The position numbers were made by a program, and so were the translations under genes. Positions 12,957 through 20,332 of a DNA stretch of 20,332 nucleotides are shown here, piece after piece. The notes beneath the pieces were generated by a model. That model was not told the origin of the DNA. It searched no databases and saw only the letters and a list, made by a program, of their open reading frames with translations. Position 1 is the first letter of the stretch; each line of letters opens with the position of its first letter. The DNA lies in the NCBI GenBank assembly GCA_910576795.1, contig CAJTIX010000024.1:1-20332 (forward strand). Direction: 5' to 3'. This DNA comes from an uncultured Bacilli bacterium (GTDB lineage: Bacteria; Bacillota_I; Bacilli_A; RF39; UBA660).

Positions 12957-14786
12957 TCATCTTATATTGGTATACAAAGAATTTATTTTGACTAAAGTAT
13001 GTTGTTTATGATTTTCCTCTTCTTTATCCAAAAGATTGTCATATTTTATTCGCATCGATTCATCCATTGGATTTCCATAGCGATTTCCATTTTCCACGAT
13101 ATATATGTTAGAGAATGATACTGTATCCCAACTTCTAAATTCTATATAATTATGAACAACTCCATCATATCCTGCATAGAACATATCGTATACAGCTTGT
13201 TTTGCGGTTTCAAATTTCATGGCGTATGCTGAATCTCTAGGACATAGATAGAATAAATAAGAACCAGATTCATAAACTGCAAATTGGTCTTCGGCAATAA
13301 ACTGTAGATATGGATTTAATCCATTTTCAGCATAAAGTGGACTGGTACAACGGTTAAAGATTGTATTGGCAACATAATATAAATCTTTATAAGACTTAGC
13401 GCCCTCGGCTGCAACACCTGCTACTACAGTATCTAACTGTTCTTTGGAAACGCAATAATGTGATAATATATAATCTTCTTTTTCTTGATTTACTTTTTCC
13501 AATAACTGTAGCACCATACTTTTATTTTCATCTAAATTTTCAGGTTTCATGTAATGTAAATTTACATACTCTTCTTCTGTAATATGATAAAAATTCCAGA
13601 TAAATTGTTCTTTTTCGATTAATGAATTTTCATTTAATAACATCCAAATACAATTTGCTTTATCTTCTTGTGTGAAACATTCTAAAGCTGATACATAATG
13701 CACCATTTCATCTAAACTGACTGCATTATAATCTGCATGATAGTATGTGAAATAGTACATCAATTGTTCTTTGGTAAGACCATCTATTTTCAAAATGGCA
13801 TCAAAAAGTGTTTGAAATGGCACCATATCATTGTCTATTATATGGATTATTACTTGATTTTGATCCACATTTTGTATTGTTAATAAATTCTTTAGCACTT
13901 CCTCAAATGATACATTCGGTATTAATAACGCATACCATACTTTTTGTTTTACTGTAAGATGATTCGTATTTATGATAAACTGAAATATCTCTTCACCACT
14001 GTTGCCTAATTTCAAAATTTGACTCATTTTTTCATCTAATGTTATTTCTTTTAATTTAAATAGACGATTCCATTTTTCTTCATCAGCATCTTTGGAAAAT
14101 AATATTGTCTCTATCTTTTCTTCTAATGTTTCAGGATGTATTCCTTTTTCTATTGCGGTACTATTTCCAATAACAATATCTAGGTTTTCATCATTTAAGA
14201 ATAAATCCAAATCTTCTATAATGGAAGAATCTATATAATGATTTACATCCTTTGTACCTATATTTCCCAAAGAATGAAAAGCAATAATAAGTGCGATTGA
14301 ACCAATCAATTGTTTCAAAATGTTAGCTTTTGTTACTGGAATAGGGGAAATATCATTCGATAAATCTGTCGAAGAACATGATGAAGCTGTAATCGCTAAT
14401 GAATCCAATTCTGGAAGAAATCCTACTGGAATTTCATATTCCATAAGATCTTCTTGCCATGGTTTTTCTAATGTATCATATAAATACTTTTCTACATTAC
14501 TGCTCATCACTTTACACTCTTTGATTTCCGCAATACTATAAGTAGTTAATGTTTCCCTTATCAGTTCTCCAATATCTCCTATTTTTGTATTTGCTTCTTC
14601 TAATATTTTAGAAAGTTCTCTTTTGTATGCTACTTTTGATTTTCTTATTGAATCCTCTTTTTTAAGTTCTACATATTTTCTTGCCAATTTATCTATATAT
14701 GGTCTATATGTTTTACGTAATGCGACTAATGTCAAAATAATCGCATTTACTACAAATACAGCTGTTAAATGGTTATTCTTTTTCAT
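12957..14786 (-). CDS. Membrane-anchored protein with a C-terminal SleB-like (Hydrolase_2) domain
   Basis: Protein of 609 residues. A membrane helix at about 8-23 is followed by a strongly basic stretch (RKTYRPYIDKLARK), and a second helix lies at about 155-172. The positive-inside rule then puts the long C-terminal part outside. Residues 175-450 are helical and acidic, with no domain I can name. Residues 452-570 resemble the SleB/CwlJ hydrolase fold: VVAGVAAEGAKSYKDLYYVA with IFNRC, then QFAVYESGSYLFYL, and a conserved-looking ending with IVENGNRYGNP. SleB proteins cut peptidoglycan, in spores the cortex, with the Glu in the VxAEG element as the likely catalytic residue. Most SleB proteins are secreted and much shorter. 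The start has AGAGGA upstream. The gene follows a helicase gene but also has its own promoter. Confidence 0.62.
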   Translation of the reverse strand: MKKNNHLTAVFVVNAIILTLVALRKTYRPYIDKLARKYVELKKEDSIRKSKVAYKRELSKILEEANTKIGDIGELIRETLTTYSIAEIKECKVMSSNVEKYLYDTLEKPWQEDLMEYEIPVGFLPELDSLAITASSCSSTDLSNDISPIPVTKANILKQLIGSIALIIAFHSLGNIGTKDVNHYIDSSIIEDLDLFLNDENLDIVIGNSTAIEKGIHPETLEEKIETILFSKDADEEKWNRLFKLKEITLDEKMSQILKLGNSGEEIFQFIINTNHLTVKQKVWYALLIPNVSFEEVLKNLLTIQNVDQNQVIIHIIDNDMVPFQTLFDAILKIDGLTKEQLMYYFTYYHADYNAVSLDEMVHYVSALECFTQEDKANCIWMLLNENSLIEKEQFIWNFYHITEEEYVNLHYMKPENLDENKSMVLQLLEKVNQEKEDYILSHYCVSKEQLDTVVAGVAAEGAKSYKDLYYVANTIFNRCTSPLYAENGLNPYLQFIAEDQFAVYESGSYLFYLCPRDSAYAMKFETAKQAVYDMFYAGYDGVVHNYIEFRSWDTVSFSNIYIVENGNRYGNPMDESMRIKYDNLLDKEEENHKQHTLVKINSLYTNIR

Positions 14787-14819
14787 ACGATTCCTCTTTC
14801 ATTTGAAAACACTTTGTCC

Positions 14820-14848
14820 ATTTTATAATAAATTCATTTAGAAGTCAA
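14820..14848 (-). promoter_or_regulatory. Promoter of the SleB-like gene
   Basis: On the minus strand TTGACT (14848-14843, 5 of 6) and TAAAAT (14825-14820, 5 of 6) are spaced by 17 nt. The -35 box begins right after the stop codon of the upstream helicase gene. No terminator separates the two genes, so read-through is also expected. Confidence 0.65.
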
Positions 14849-14849
14849 T

Positions 14850-16604
14850 TCATTTTTCTATTTTAATTTGCTTTTTATTATATTGAATTAACTCTTTTAT
14901 AAAAGAAGAGGGATTCCTTTTGGGAGTCATTAAATATACTTGATTTTTGGTACGTGTCATAGCTACATAAAATAGTCTCCGCTCTTCTTCAAATGGAAAA
15001 TAATCTTTGGCATGTTTTACATAACGCAATACTGAATCTTCTTCTAGTTGACTTGGAAATCCCATTATTTTATTTGCCATGTTTAGGACAATTACAACAT
15101 CACTCTCAAGGCCCTTTGATGTGTGCACTGTTAGGAAAGTTAACACTAAGTCTTTTCGGTTTTGATAAATGATATTTCTTCCATCTTTGCTTACAAAAGA
15201 AGAATCAGCAAGTATAGGCTCAATATCATTACGATTTCTTCCTAGTAAAAAAATGGAAATATTTTGTAAACTGTCTAGGATTTGTTTCAATGTAAATATA
15301 AAATCTTGATAATACATAATCGTTACTGGTTGGTTGATATGCTTATTGGAAACTAAGTTTTTTGTCATTTGTCTTCGATTTCGCATCACAAAAGAACCTG
15401 CGATATCAATCAATTCTTGACTATTTCGATAAGTAGTTTGAATTTTTAGAATCATAGCATTTGAAAAATAAGTCTGAAATTTTAAAAATATATTTAGATT
15501 ACATCCTGTAAAACGATAGATGGATTGAAAATCATCTCCAACTGCAATGAGTTTCGCTCCTGTTTTTTGTAATATTGCTTGAATGAGTTGATATCTTGTT
15601 TCTGAGGTATCTTGATATTCATCAATAATAACATATTGATAATTTAATGTATGATTCTGTTTTACCAATATAGTTGCATACTCAATTAAGTCATCAAAAT
15701 CAAGTAAATCTTTCTCTTTTAGAGTTTGTATATATAGTACACAAATTCGTTTTATGAGTAATAAAAGGTATGTATCTGTTGTTTTCCAAATATGGAATTT
15801 TTTACTTTTTTGAATCCAATCGTCTATATCTTCTATATGAAATTGACTTGCTTTCATCAAATGGATAAAGGTTGGTATCAATTTTTTATATTGTTGAAAT
15901 GCAAACGTTTTTTGCATTTTCTCATACTTCTGTGGAAAACTTTGCCATTTGTTAACTATTTCATGATTTTCTTCTTTCCATCTGTGGAAAAAGTGTTTAC
16001 AAATCCATTTTTGAGCATCTTTTTCTTCTAATATGATTGTTTTCAAATACTTTTCCACAACTTTTTCTAGAATAGTGTCATCTGCAATATGTAAATGTTT
16101 CCTATTTTTTCGAATAATCTGAAGCGCCAATTTATGAAAGGTGAGAACAGGTAGGTCATAATTGTAGTATTTTTTTAGTGTTTCTTTTAAACTATTGGTT
16201 GCATCATTGGTAAAAGAAAGACAAAGAATTTGATTCAAAGGTACCTTTTTTCTTTCTACTAGATATCGAATTTTACCGATCATCGTCAAAGATTTTCCAC
16301 TTCCTGCTCCTGCAATTACTAAAGTATTTTCTTCATCTCTTAAAACTACTTCTCTTTGCTCTTGATCAAGTGGATATCCCTTGACATCATCTAATAAACC
16401 TTTTGTTTCTTGTTCTTCTTTTAAAAGATACTTTCGATTGTTTTCTTCCCTCCATCGATTCAAATTTTTATATTTACTTTTAAACTCCTTATCTTTACAA
16501 GATTTTAAAATTTGATGATACTGTTTTCTTAATACTTCTAATTCTTTTAAACTTATATATTTTCCTTTTAAGTTATCAATTGTTTTTTCAAATGCTTCTA
16601 TCAT
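14850..16604 (-). CDS. UvrD/HelD-like superfamily 1 DNA helicase
   Basis: ATP-driven 3'-to-5' helicase of about 584 residues. All SF1A motifs are present: Walker A AGAGSGKS near residue 100, Ia LCLSFTNDAT, Ic TFHKLALQI, II IIDEYQDTSETR, III VGDDFQSIYRFTG, IV TTYRNSQELI, V LTVHTSKGLESDVVIV and VI EEERRLFYVAMTRTKNQ. The helicase core is preceded by about 80 charged, coiled-coil-like residues ending in PLDQEQREVV, an arrangement recalling E. coli helicase IV (HelD) more than PcrA, though it is about 100 residues shorter. The role in repair is inferred from family and from nearby addAB. The start is uncertain: ATG at 16604 is chosen, but neither it nor the upstream TTG at 16619 has a properly spaced ribosome binding site. 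Confidence 0.88.
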   Translation of the reverse strand: MIEAFEKTIDNLKGKYISLKELEVLRKQYHQILKSCKDKEFKSKYKNLNRWREENNRKYLLKEEQETKGLLDDVKGYPLDQEQREVVLRDEENTLVIAGAGSGKSLTMIGKIRYLVERKKVPLNQILCLSFTNDATNSLKETLKKYYNYDLPVLTFHKLALQIIRKNRKHLHIADDTILEKVVEKYLKTIILEEKDAQKWICKHFFHRWKEENHEIVNKWQSFPQKYEKMQKTFAFQQYKKLIPTFIHLMKASQFHIEDIDDWIQKSKKFHIWKTTDTYLLLLIKRICVLYIQTLKEKDLLDFDDLIEYATILVKQNHTLNYQYVIIDEYQDTSETRYQLIQAILQKTGAKLIAVGDDFQSIYRFTGCNLNIFLKFQTYFSNAMILKIQTTYRNSQELIDIAGSFVMRNRRQMTKNLVSNKHINQPVTIMYYQDFIFTLKQILDSLQNISIFLLGRNRNDIEPILADSSFVSKDGRNIIYQNRKDLVLTFLTVHTSKGLESDVVIVLNMANKIMGFPSQLEEDSVLRYVKHAKDYFPFEEERRLFYVAMTRTKNQVYLMTPKRNPSSFIKELIQYNKKQIKIEK

Positions 16605-16642
16605 ACTATATATATACAATATAAAGAAGCTATTTCCTTTTC

Positions 16643-16667
16643 ATAAAAAAAAAGACCATTTAGTCTT
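16643..16667 (-). terminator. Terminator after the DUF308 gene
   Basis: AAGAC (16667-16663 on the minus strand) pairs with GTCTT (16656-16652) around a 6-nt loop, followed by at least seven more T residues. The gene's own TAA stop is in the loop. Confidence 0.8.
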
Positions 16668-17220
16668 CTTGAAACCAACTATCTAATAAATTCATATTTT
16701 TTTTAATCATAATGGCTTCTATTATATCAATTGTAGAATATATGATAATCAGTATTCCAATCATCCTTGTAATCGCAACAATCCCTGATACTGGATTAAA
16801 AATCAAAATAATTCCGCATACCATCATCAATATTGCCATCACAAATAATAACAACCATATGGATCCATTGATAGAGCGAAGCGCAATTGCGATTCTTAAT
16901 TTATAAGAACTACTAATGATAAACCATAATCCAATTGCGATTGGAATCACAATAGATAATGTATTGGGTTTGATTAAAATCAATATTCCTAAAATAATAG
17001 ACAAAATACCACCACTAAATCCATCAAAAAGAGATAATGTGGTATTGGTATAGCCCATAATGAGTTGGTATACACCATTCGCACCCAATAAAATACAAAC
17101 AGTATAAGACATCACTACAAGAGATGATTCTGGATGGGAAAACAAAATGATTCCTAATAAAATAAAAATAATAGATGAAATAATGGAAATCCATAGGGTT
17201 CGATTCATGCTTTTTTTCAT
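16660..17220 (-). CDS. HdeD-family (DUF308) integral membrane protein
   Basis: Protein of 186 residues with six predicted membrane helices (about 9-27, 33-55, 66-84, 88-107, 119-142, 146-168). Three internal repeats mark the family: LLGIILFSHPESSLVV, ILGILILIKPNTLSIV and VCGIILIFNPVSGIVA, each a helix ending in a Pro-containing turn. DUF308/HdeD proteins are common membrane proteins of unclear biochemical role; E. coli HdeD is linked to acid resistance. Nothing here points to a substrate. The ATG at 17220 has GAGGT upstream and a good promoter lies 23 bp further. The gene stands alone, with a terminator overlapping its own stop codon and another closing ddl upstream. Confidence 0.88.
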   Translation of the reverse strand: MKKSMNRTLWISIISSIIFILLGIILFSHPESSLVVMSYTVCILLGANGVYQLIMGYTNTTLSLFDGFSGGILSIILGILILIKPNTLSIVIPIAIGLWFIISSSYKLRIAIALRSINGSIWLLLFVMAILMMVCGIILIFNPVSGIVAITRMIGILIIIYSTIDIIEAIMIKKNMNLLDSWFQED

Positions 17221-17242
17221 AAACTACCTCTTTTCTAGTTCT

Positions 17243-17271
17243 ATTGTATCACAAACAAGCTAGTATCGCAA
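17243..17271 (-). promoter_or_regulatory. Promoter of the DUF308 gene
   Basis: On the minus strand TTGCGA (17271-17266, 4 of 6) and TACAAT (17248-17243, 5 of 6) are spaced by 17 nt. It sits just downstream of the ddl terminator, so the DUF308 gene is an independent unit. Confidence 0.6.
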
Positions 17272-17279
17272 TTTTCAAA

Positions 17280-17309
17280 TCTAAAGAAAAAATAGCATTT
17301 CAGCTATTT
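17280..17309 (-). terminator. Terminator after ddl
   Basis: AAATAGC (17309-17303 on the minus strand) pairs with GCTATTT (17296-17290) around a 6-nt loop, followed by a TTTTTCTTT tract. The TAG stop codon of ddl is inside the stem. Confidence 0.85.
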
Positions 17310-18296
17310 AGATTCTGCATTATGAATTAAGATGGTAATTAAATCTGTATAAGATATTCCTTCGTTTTCTATTAATTTGGGATACATACTTATCGATGTG
17401 AATCCTGGTATTGTGTTGATTTCATTGATGTATACTTGATTACTTTCTTCTACATAAAAGAAATCAATTCGAGCATATCCATTACATTGAAATCTTGTGA
17501 ATATTTTTTTAGCGTATTCCTGAATTTGATTTACGATGTGGTCTGGTAAATCATCTGGTATAGTCGTATAGGATTTTTCATTGATATATTTTGCATTGTA
17601 ATCGTAAAGTTCATTGGCAGATTTGATTTCACCTAGACCAGAACAAATAATATGATTGTTTTTTTCTAGTACTGCACATTCCAATTCCCTTGCTTTTATA
17701 AATTTTTCAATAATGATTTTAGAGTCATATTTTTTTGCTTCTTTTATTGCTTTTTTCAACTGCTTTTTATTTTCTGCTTTTACAATTCCAATAGATGAAC
17801 CTCCATTTGCAGGTTTGACAATTACTGGGAAACCAATTCTTTTTTCTATCTCATTATATTTTTCTTCTTCTAACACCAAATATGGTACTTGTGGAATCCC
17901 TAAATGTTCAAATAGAATTTTAGCAATTTCTTTATCCATACCAATAGCACTTGCAAGGGTATTACAACCTACAAAAGGAATATCAAATAGTTCAAGCATA
18001 CCTTGTAGTTTTCCATCTTCACCAGAGTATCCATGAATCATAGGAAAAACGACATCGAATTTCTGGATATAGTCTATGACATTATCAATTGGAACTACAT
18101 TTGCATCTTTCCAATGCCCATTTTCTAAATAAGATAAATCGTCATCAAATTGATACCATTTGTGATCAAAATGAATTCCAACCAATTCATATTCAAATAA
18201 TTTTTGATCTATATTCTCTACAATACTTTTAGCTGATTTGCAGGAAACATAATGTTCATAAGAATTCCCGCCAAATATAACTAATATCTTTTTCAA
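17304..18296 (-). CDS. ddl: D-alanine--D-alanine ligase
   Basis: Cytosolic ATP-grasp enzyme joining two D-alanines for peptidoglycan precursor synthesis. Visible signatures: KKILVIFGGNSYEHYVS at the N-terminus (Glu14 matches the first D-Ala-binding Glu; the more usual SEHEVS has Glu where this one has Tyr), HGYSGEDGKLQGMLE, FPVIVKPANGGSSIGI in the ATP-grasp core, and INEINTIPGFTSISMYP for metal binding. The omega-loop element YDYNAKY carries the Tyr typical of D-Ala-D-Ala rather than D-Ala-D-Lac ligases. I choose TTG at 18296 as the start: GAGGTG lies 6 nt upstream and translation then begins MKKILVIFGG as in the family. GTG at 18305 would use part of that ribosome binding site. Length is 330 residues. 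Confidence 0.93.
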   Translation of the reverse strand: MKKILVIFGGNSYEHYVSCKSAKSIVENIDQKLFEYELVGIHFDHKWYQFDDDLSYLENGHWKDANVVPIDNVIDYIQKFDVVFPMIHGYSGEDGKLQGMLELFDIPFVGCNTLASAIGMDKEIAKILFEHLGIPQVPYLVLEEEKYNEIEKRIGFPVIVKPANGGSSIGIVKAENKKQLKKAIKEAKKYDSKIIIEKFIKARELECAVLEKNNHIICSGLGEIKSANELYDYNAKYINEKSYTTIPDDLPDHIVNQIQEYAKKIFTRFQCNGYARIDFFYVEESNQVYINEINTIPGFTSISMYPKLIENEGISYTDLITILIHNAESK

Positions 18297-18395
18297 AGAC
18301 AACACCTCATTAAAGTATAGTCCATCTTTTAGAAAATATGTCTTTCTATTGATTATACTTTTTTGAGAAAGAATATCATAAAAGTTAATTCTATT

Positions 18396-19616
18396 TTATT
18401 CAAAAATTCCTTTTAGCATATCTGATACTGCCACAAAAATTGCAGATATTCTATACCAAGTTGCAAAATTGACAATTCCAGTAACAGGTAAACTGAAAAT
18501 ACTTTGGAATTTTTTTACTGCTGTTTGTGTGCTCTCATCAAAGATTCCATTGGTATTTGGTATTAATGGGAGTGCCGGATAACTCCCTCTAATTTTGTTC
18601 AGTGCATTTTGCATCAATTGGACTTCTTCACCACACGCACCTAGAGTTAGGTTATATCCTGGGAAAGAAGTAGGAAGCCCTGGAACAATTTCTGCTTCCT
18701 CTAGTTGAATGGTGTTTCCATAGTAATGTCTTACAATTTGAAGCGCAGTATAGCCTTGATCTCCTAAAGTCTTAGATCCCCACTGACTTAACCAACCATC
18801 CCTTACTACATTAATTCCATCACTATATTGTGCAAAAAAGGGAAAAGATCTTCCTGGAAATTTTAAATATTCCATGAAAATTTCATCTACTATATTAGAT
18901 ACTGTATCAAATATAGTTCGGTTATGGGTATATTTTTGGTCATAAGCAGTAGAAGAAGTAATTGTAAAATTATAACCTTTTGAGAAATACCACTCAGTAA
19001 ATACTCTATTTAAAGTGAATGATACAATCGCATGAACATTCGCCTTTATCGTTTCTCTTGGCCATGTGGGATAAATTTCGGAGCAGGTCACATTTTTGAT
19101 ATAGTCAGAAAAGGTAACATAATAATTCGCTGCATATGTATCCGTAGGAATTCCATCATGCACAATAATATATTCCGGAATAATTACTTTTGGCAACACT
19201 CTTCCATCCTCATAAGCCTCTACATCCTCGTTTCTTGTTCTTGGAACTCTATTTTCCCATATGGTAGGTGGGGTAATATAGGTTGTTTGCTTTCCCGCAT
19301 CTCCTGGTGTAGTACTGAGGTATACATCTTGAATCGATAAAGTATCATCGTATATTTGTACACCAATAATCGTAGTCATACCAAGACCTTCCTTATATAC
19401 AGTTATATTGTAAACACTAAAAGGTCGCACCTCATTTTGCGGTTCTAAAGAATAAATTTTATCTGGAGCCTCTAACTCTATCACATTCGTTTGTCCTGAT
19501 TGATTTGTAAGGAAATCGACATTATTGACCCCATCACTTATATTTACAGTTGCTCCTTCAATTGGGGTTGCAACATTATTCACATAAACATTTACAATCA
19601 GCTTTCCTTTTGCCAT
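18396..19616 (-). CDS. SpoIID-like lytic transglycosylase domain with C-terminal peptidoglycan-binding domain
   Basis: Protein of 406 residues in three parts. Residues 3-100 are a beta-sandwich-like region (VATPIEGATVNISDG, then FLTNQSGQTNVIEL) recalling carboxypeptidase-regulatory or CNA-B domains. Residues 140-305 resemble SpoIID/LytB: DYIKNVTCSEIYPTWP with Glu180 at the place of the SpoIID catalytic Glu, IKANVHAIVSFTLNR, and LSQWGS (276-281). Residues 318-395 are a PG_binding_1 repeat (LTLGACGEEVQLMQNALNKI, then NGIFDESTQTAVKKFQ). I recall proteins with this layout from spore-forming Clostridia, usually annotated only as peptidoglycan-binding. No signal peptide is visible. The start is taken at ATG 19616 with AAAGGA upstream; TTG at 19625 sits too close to it. 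A sigma-K-like -10 element lies upstream. Confidence 0.75.
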   Translation of the reverse strand: MAKGKLIVNVYVNNVATPIEGATVNISDGVNNVDFLTNQSGQTNVIELEAPDKIYSLEPQNEVRPFSVYNITVYKEGLGMTTIIGVQIYDDTLSIQDVYLSTTPGDAGKQTTYITPPTIWENRVPRTRNEDVEAYEDGRVLPKVIIPEYIIVHDGIPTDTYAANYYVTFSDYIKNVTCSEIYPTWPRETIKANVHAIVSFTLNRVFTEWYFSKGYNFTITSSTAYDQKYTHNRTIFDTVSNIVDEIFMEYLKFPGRSFPFFAQYSDGINVVRDGWLSQWGSKTLGDQGYTALQIVRHYYGNTIQLEEAEIVPGLPTSFPGYNLTLGACGEEVQLMQNALNKIRGSYPALPLIPNTNGIFDESTQTAVKKFQSIFSLPVTGIVNFATWYRISAIFVAVSDMLKGIFE

Positions 19617-19638
19617 TTTTCTCAAATCCTTTCTCTTA

Positions 19639-19647
19639 TACTATATG
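19639..19647 (-). promoter_or_regulatory. Sigma-K-like -10 element upstream of the SpoIID-like gene
   Basis: CATATAGTA on the minus strand fits the Bacillus mother-cell sigma-K -10 pattern CATA-N3-TA. A housekeeping promoter is not evident here because TATAGT lacks a -35 partner. The pattern is short and AT-rich, so this is suggestive only. Confidence 0.3.
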
Positions 19648-19714
19648 TTTTTTAGAACAATAATTTTCACCTCTTTTTTCTAAATTAATATAATGTTATA
19701 ACGGAGGTTTATTT

Positions 19715-20332
19715 ATGAACGAAGATTCACTTTTTTTAAAATCATTTATAGAAAATAAGAATATGGATCCTACAATGATTATTTTGTACGGAAAAGGAAA
19801 TGATTTAGATTATTTTTTTCAAAATATCATTAAAAAGTATGGTTATTATGGAAGGCCAATTATTATGAATTTTCAGAATGGTGAAATTATGATTCCCCCA
19901 AAAACTTTAACTCCTAATGAATGGAATTTATCATCACTAGCAACGGAGCATAACGAAATAGATGCGTTTGATCTAAAGCCAACACTTAGGTTAGGAAGTA
20001 CTGGACCATATGTTACAGAATTACAGAGGGTTTTGACAAAACTATTATATTATACAGGACCAATTAGTGGAAATTTTGATGCGGATACTGAAAATGCAGT
20101 AAAAAGATTTCAAGCGAATAATAGACTCACAGTAGATGGAGTTGTGGGAAGAGATACATGGAGTGCCCTTTCTTCATTATATTCACCACTTGCCATATGC
20201 GAAGAAGAACCAGGACAAGATTATTTTCTTTATACTGTTGTATCAGGAGATACATTATGGCAAATTGCTAGAAGATTTGGGACAACTGTAAGTGCTATTA
20301 AAAGTTTAAATGGGTTAACAAGCGACGCTTTA
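19715..20332 (+). CDS. Peptidoglycan-binding and LysM protein, cut by the window end
   Basis: Open from ATG 19715, with GGAGGT 6 nt upstream, to the last base (206 codons, no stop). The first 85 residues (MNEDSLFLKS, then MIILYGKGNDLDYFFQNIIK) match nothing I recognise. Residues 89-156 form a PG_binding_1 domain (LRLGSTGPYVTELQRVL, GNFDADTENAVKRFQ, VDGVVGRDTWSAL). Residues 172-206 begin a LysM domain (YTVVSGDTLWQIARRFGTTV), which binds N-acetylglucosamine in cell wall glycans. No signal peptide is seen, as in many spore-coat or cortex proteins. It diverges from the SpoIID-like gene across about 100 bp and shares its PG_binding_1 domain, suggesting a functional pair. More LysM repeats or a hydrolase may lie beyond the window. 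Confidence 0.85.
   Translation, partial: MNEDSLFLKSFIENKNMDPTMIILYGKGNDLDYFFQNIIKKYGYYGRPIIMNFQNGEIMIPPKTLTPNEWNLSSLATEHNEIDAFDLKPTLRLGSTGPYVTELQRVLTKLLYYTGPISGNFDADTENAVKRFQANNRLTVDGVVGRDTWSALSSLYSPLAICEEEPGQDYFLYTVVSGDTLWQIARRFGTTVSAIKSLNGLTSDAL

Noticed and set aside
17656..18036. 126-codon plus-strand frame opposite ddl
   Set aside because: Antisense to the conserved ATP-grasp core of ddl.
18306..18395. Promoter for ddl
   Set aside because: TATAAT is present at 18352-18357 on the minus strand, but no acceptable -35 or extended element accompanies it, so I did not list it.

Overview
The window comes from a low-GC Gram-positive bacterium (Bacillota). It is strongly AT-rich, has AGGAGG-type ribosome binding sites and TTGACA/TATAAT promoters, and uses TGA as a stop codon. 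An anaerobic or microaerobic lifestyle is suggested by the oxygen-sensitive class III ribonucleotide reductase (nrdD/nrdG) and the ferrous-iron transporter FeoAB. A SpoIID-like protein and peptidoglycan-binding proteins at the right end hint at spore formation. I cannot name the species.

Layout. (1) 1-499: no conventional gene, but a compact locus that looks like a complete type I toxin-antitoxin module: a 30-residue membrane peptide on the minus strand and a convergent antisense RNA on the plus strand, each with its own promoter and terminator. (2) 500-2820: feoA-feoB, minus strand. (3) 3016-6218: nrdD-nrdG-dut operon, minus strand, making and protecting the dNTP pool. (4) 6369-7001: a divergent Crp/Fnr-family regulator. 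The 16-bp palindrome TGTTGCATTTGCAACA lies between it and nrdD, positioned to activate nrdD and to act on the regulator's own promoter. (5) 7002-7372: a second small locus with the same RNA architecture as locus 1 but opposite orientation; its peptide gene appears to be frameshifted. (6) 7373-12858: addB-addA, a DNA-end-processing helicase-nuclease of unusually short subunits. (7) 12957-16604: a membrane-anchored SleB-like hydrolase and a UvrD/HelD-like helicase. (8) 16660-18296: a DUF308 membrane protein and D-Ala-D-Ala ligase. (9) 18396-20332: a divergent pair of cell-wall/spore-type proteins, a SpoIID-like plus peptidoglycan-binding protein (minus) and a peptidoglycan-binding plus LysM protein (plus, cut by the window edge).

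The most interesting content is the pair of small loci at 98-410 and 7009-7376. Both have two convergent near-consensus promoters with 17-nt spacers, antisense overlap of about 90-100 nt at the 3' ends, a Shine-Dalgarno sequence buried in a hairpin, complementary segments at the 5' and 3' ends of the toxin mRNA, and an antisense RNA that begins with a GAAA-tetraloop hairpin followed by an A-rich linker. This is the logic of txpA/RatA and bsrG/SR4 of Bacillus subtilis, but I do not recognise the peptides. The two loci look like paralogues of one RNA-regulated family.

No rRNA, tRNA, CRISPR array, transposase or integrase was seen.
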